From: Phoronis ovalis
Taxonomy: Eukaryota > Phoronida > Phoronidae
Length of the DNA: 15,772 bases
Reading direction: 5' to 3'
Assembly (NCBI GenBank): GCA_028565635.1
Contig: JAOXYB010094160.1
Location: 1,564 to 17,335, forward strand
Made by a program: the position numbers and the translations under genes. The number at the start of each line of letters is the position of its first letter. Within the stretch, counting starts at the first letter, position 1. Positions 15,415-15,772 of this stretch are shown piece after piece. The notes beneath the pieces were generated by a model. The model had not been told where the DNA came from, searched no databases, and saw nothing but the letters and a program-made list of their open reading frames with translations.

Positions 15415-15772
15415 GTACATAACCTATAAACTGTAACGAGTGTTATAAGAACAGTCTATTGGCGCATGCTAATGAAAAATATCCTCAGCTTGTAAGTAGT
15501 AGGTCTTCTGTTTATCAAACCTTAACATTTTTTTGATAGAACCCTATTTTGAAAAAATTTATGATCTTGGGTTATTGTATTTGTGATCTTACTGTATTGT
15601 ATTTGTGATCTTACTGTATTGTATTTGTGATCTTGCTGTATTGTATTTGTGATCTTGCTGTATTGTATTTGTGATCTTACTGTATTGTATTTGTTATCTT
15701 GCTGTATTGTATTTGTGATCTTACTGTATTGTATTTGTGATCTTGCTGTATTGTATTTGTGATCTTGCTGTA
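15415..15772 (+). other. Start of intron 16 (phase 1), truncated by the window end
   Basis: GTACAT donor, weaker than most others in the gene. The first 160 bases are AT-rich and plain; from 15575 to the end it is a minisatellite, listed separately. Confidence 0.8.
15575..15772. repeat. 22-bp minisatellite, nine units, open at window end
   Basis: Unit TTGTATTTGTGATCTTACTGTA, repeated nine times without indels from 15575 to the last base. Position 17 of the unit is A or G in the order A,A,G,G,A,G,A,G,G. Unit six also has G to T at position 11. A half-similar TTTATGATCTTGGGTTA just precedes it. Copy number beyond the window is unknown. Confidence 0.97.

Noticed and set aside
1-15772. CRISPR array, operon, phage or other prokaryotic system
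   Set aside because: The minisatellite has no spacers, all coding sequence is interrupted by spliceosomal introns, and no prokaryotic gene arrangement is present.

Overview
This is a stretch of eukaryotic, animal nuclear DNA. Short open stretches are bounded by GT...AG splice sites, separated by AT-rich introns of about 150 bp to 5.1 kb, and join in phase into one protein. All supported coding sequence is on the + strand and belongs to one gene. It has sixteen consecutive internal exons (515 to 15414). They join without a frame break into 1185 codons plus one base, with all fifteen junctions phase-consistent. The product is the invertebrate counterpart of the KMT2E (MLL5) / SETD5 / Drosophila UpSET / yeast Set3 family of chromatin regulators. 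The gene is open at both ends: the start codon and the PHD finger expected upstream lie to the left, and the C-terminus lies to the right. The transposon types, gene structure and protein similarity suggest a marine invertebrate (a lophotrochozoan or invertebrate deuterostome), but the species cannot be fixed from the sequence.

Layout. Positions 1-514 are intron with a tandem duplication of about 100 bp. Exons 1-5 (515-2831) encode a linker, the whole SET domain and a post-SET cysteine cluster. Exons 6-9 (3245-4711) encode basic nuclear-localisation-type patches and a highly charged helix that is strongly conserved with vertebrate KMT2E. Exons 10-13 (4902-7712) encode the family's conserved islands (NEWL, RWL-A, TPLKKRR, KKKVSLSEYR) set in Ser/Thr-Pro-rich disordered sequence, including one 1038-bp exon. 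A 5.1-kb intron (7713-12807) holds a tRNA-derived SINE. Exons 14-16 (12808-15414) are small phase-1/phase-1 cassettes, one with a polyproline run. The window ends inside the next intron, in a perfectly registered 22-bp minisatellite.

Biology. The SET domain keeps the family fold but carries Arg-Arg where active SET enzymes have Asn-His, and Phe where they have the catalytic Tyr. The same changes are recalled for human KMT2E, so the protein is best read as a non-catalytic chromatin-binding scaffold rather than a methyltransferase. I found no prokaryotic-type system, RNA gene, CRISPR array or second gene. The noteworthy extras are repeats in introns, splice-choice signals and motif clusters in the protein.
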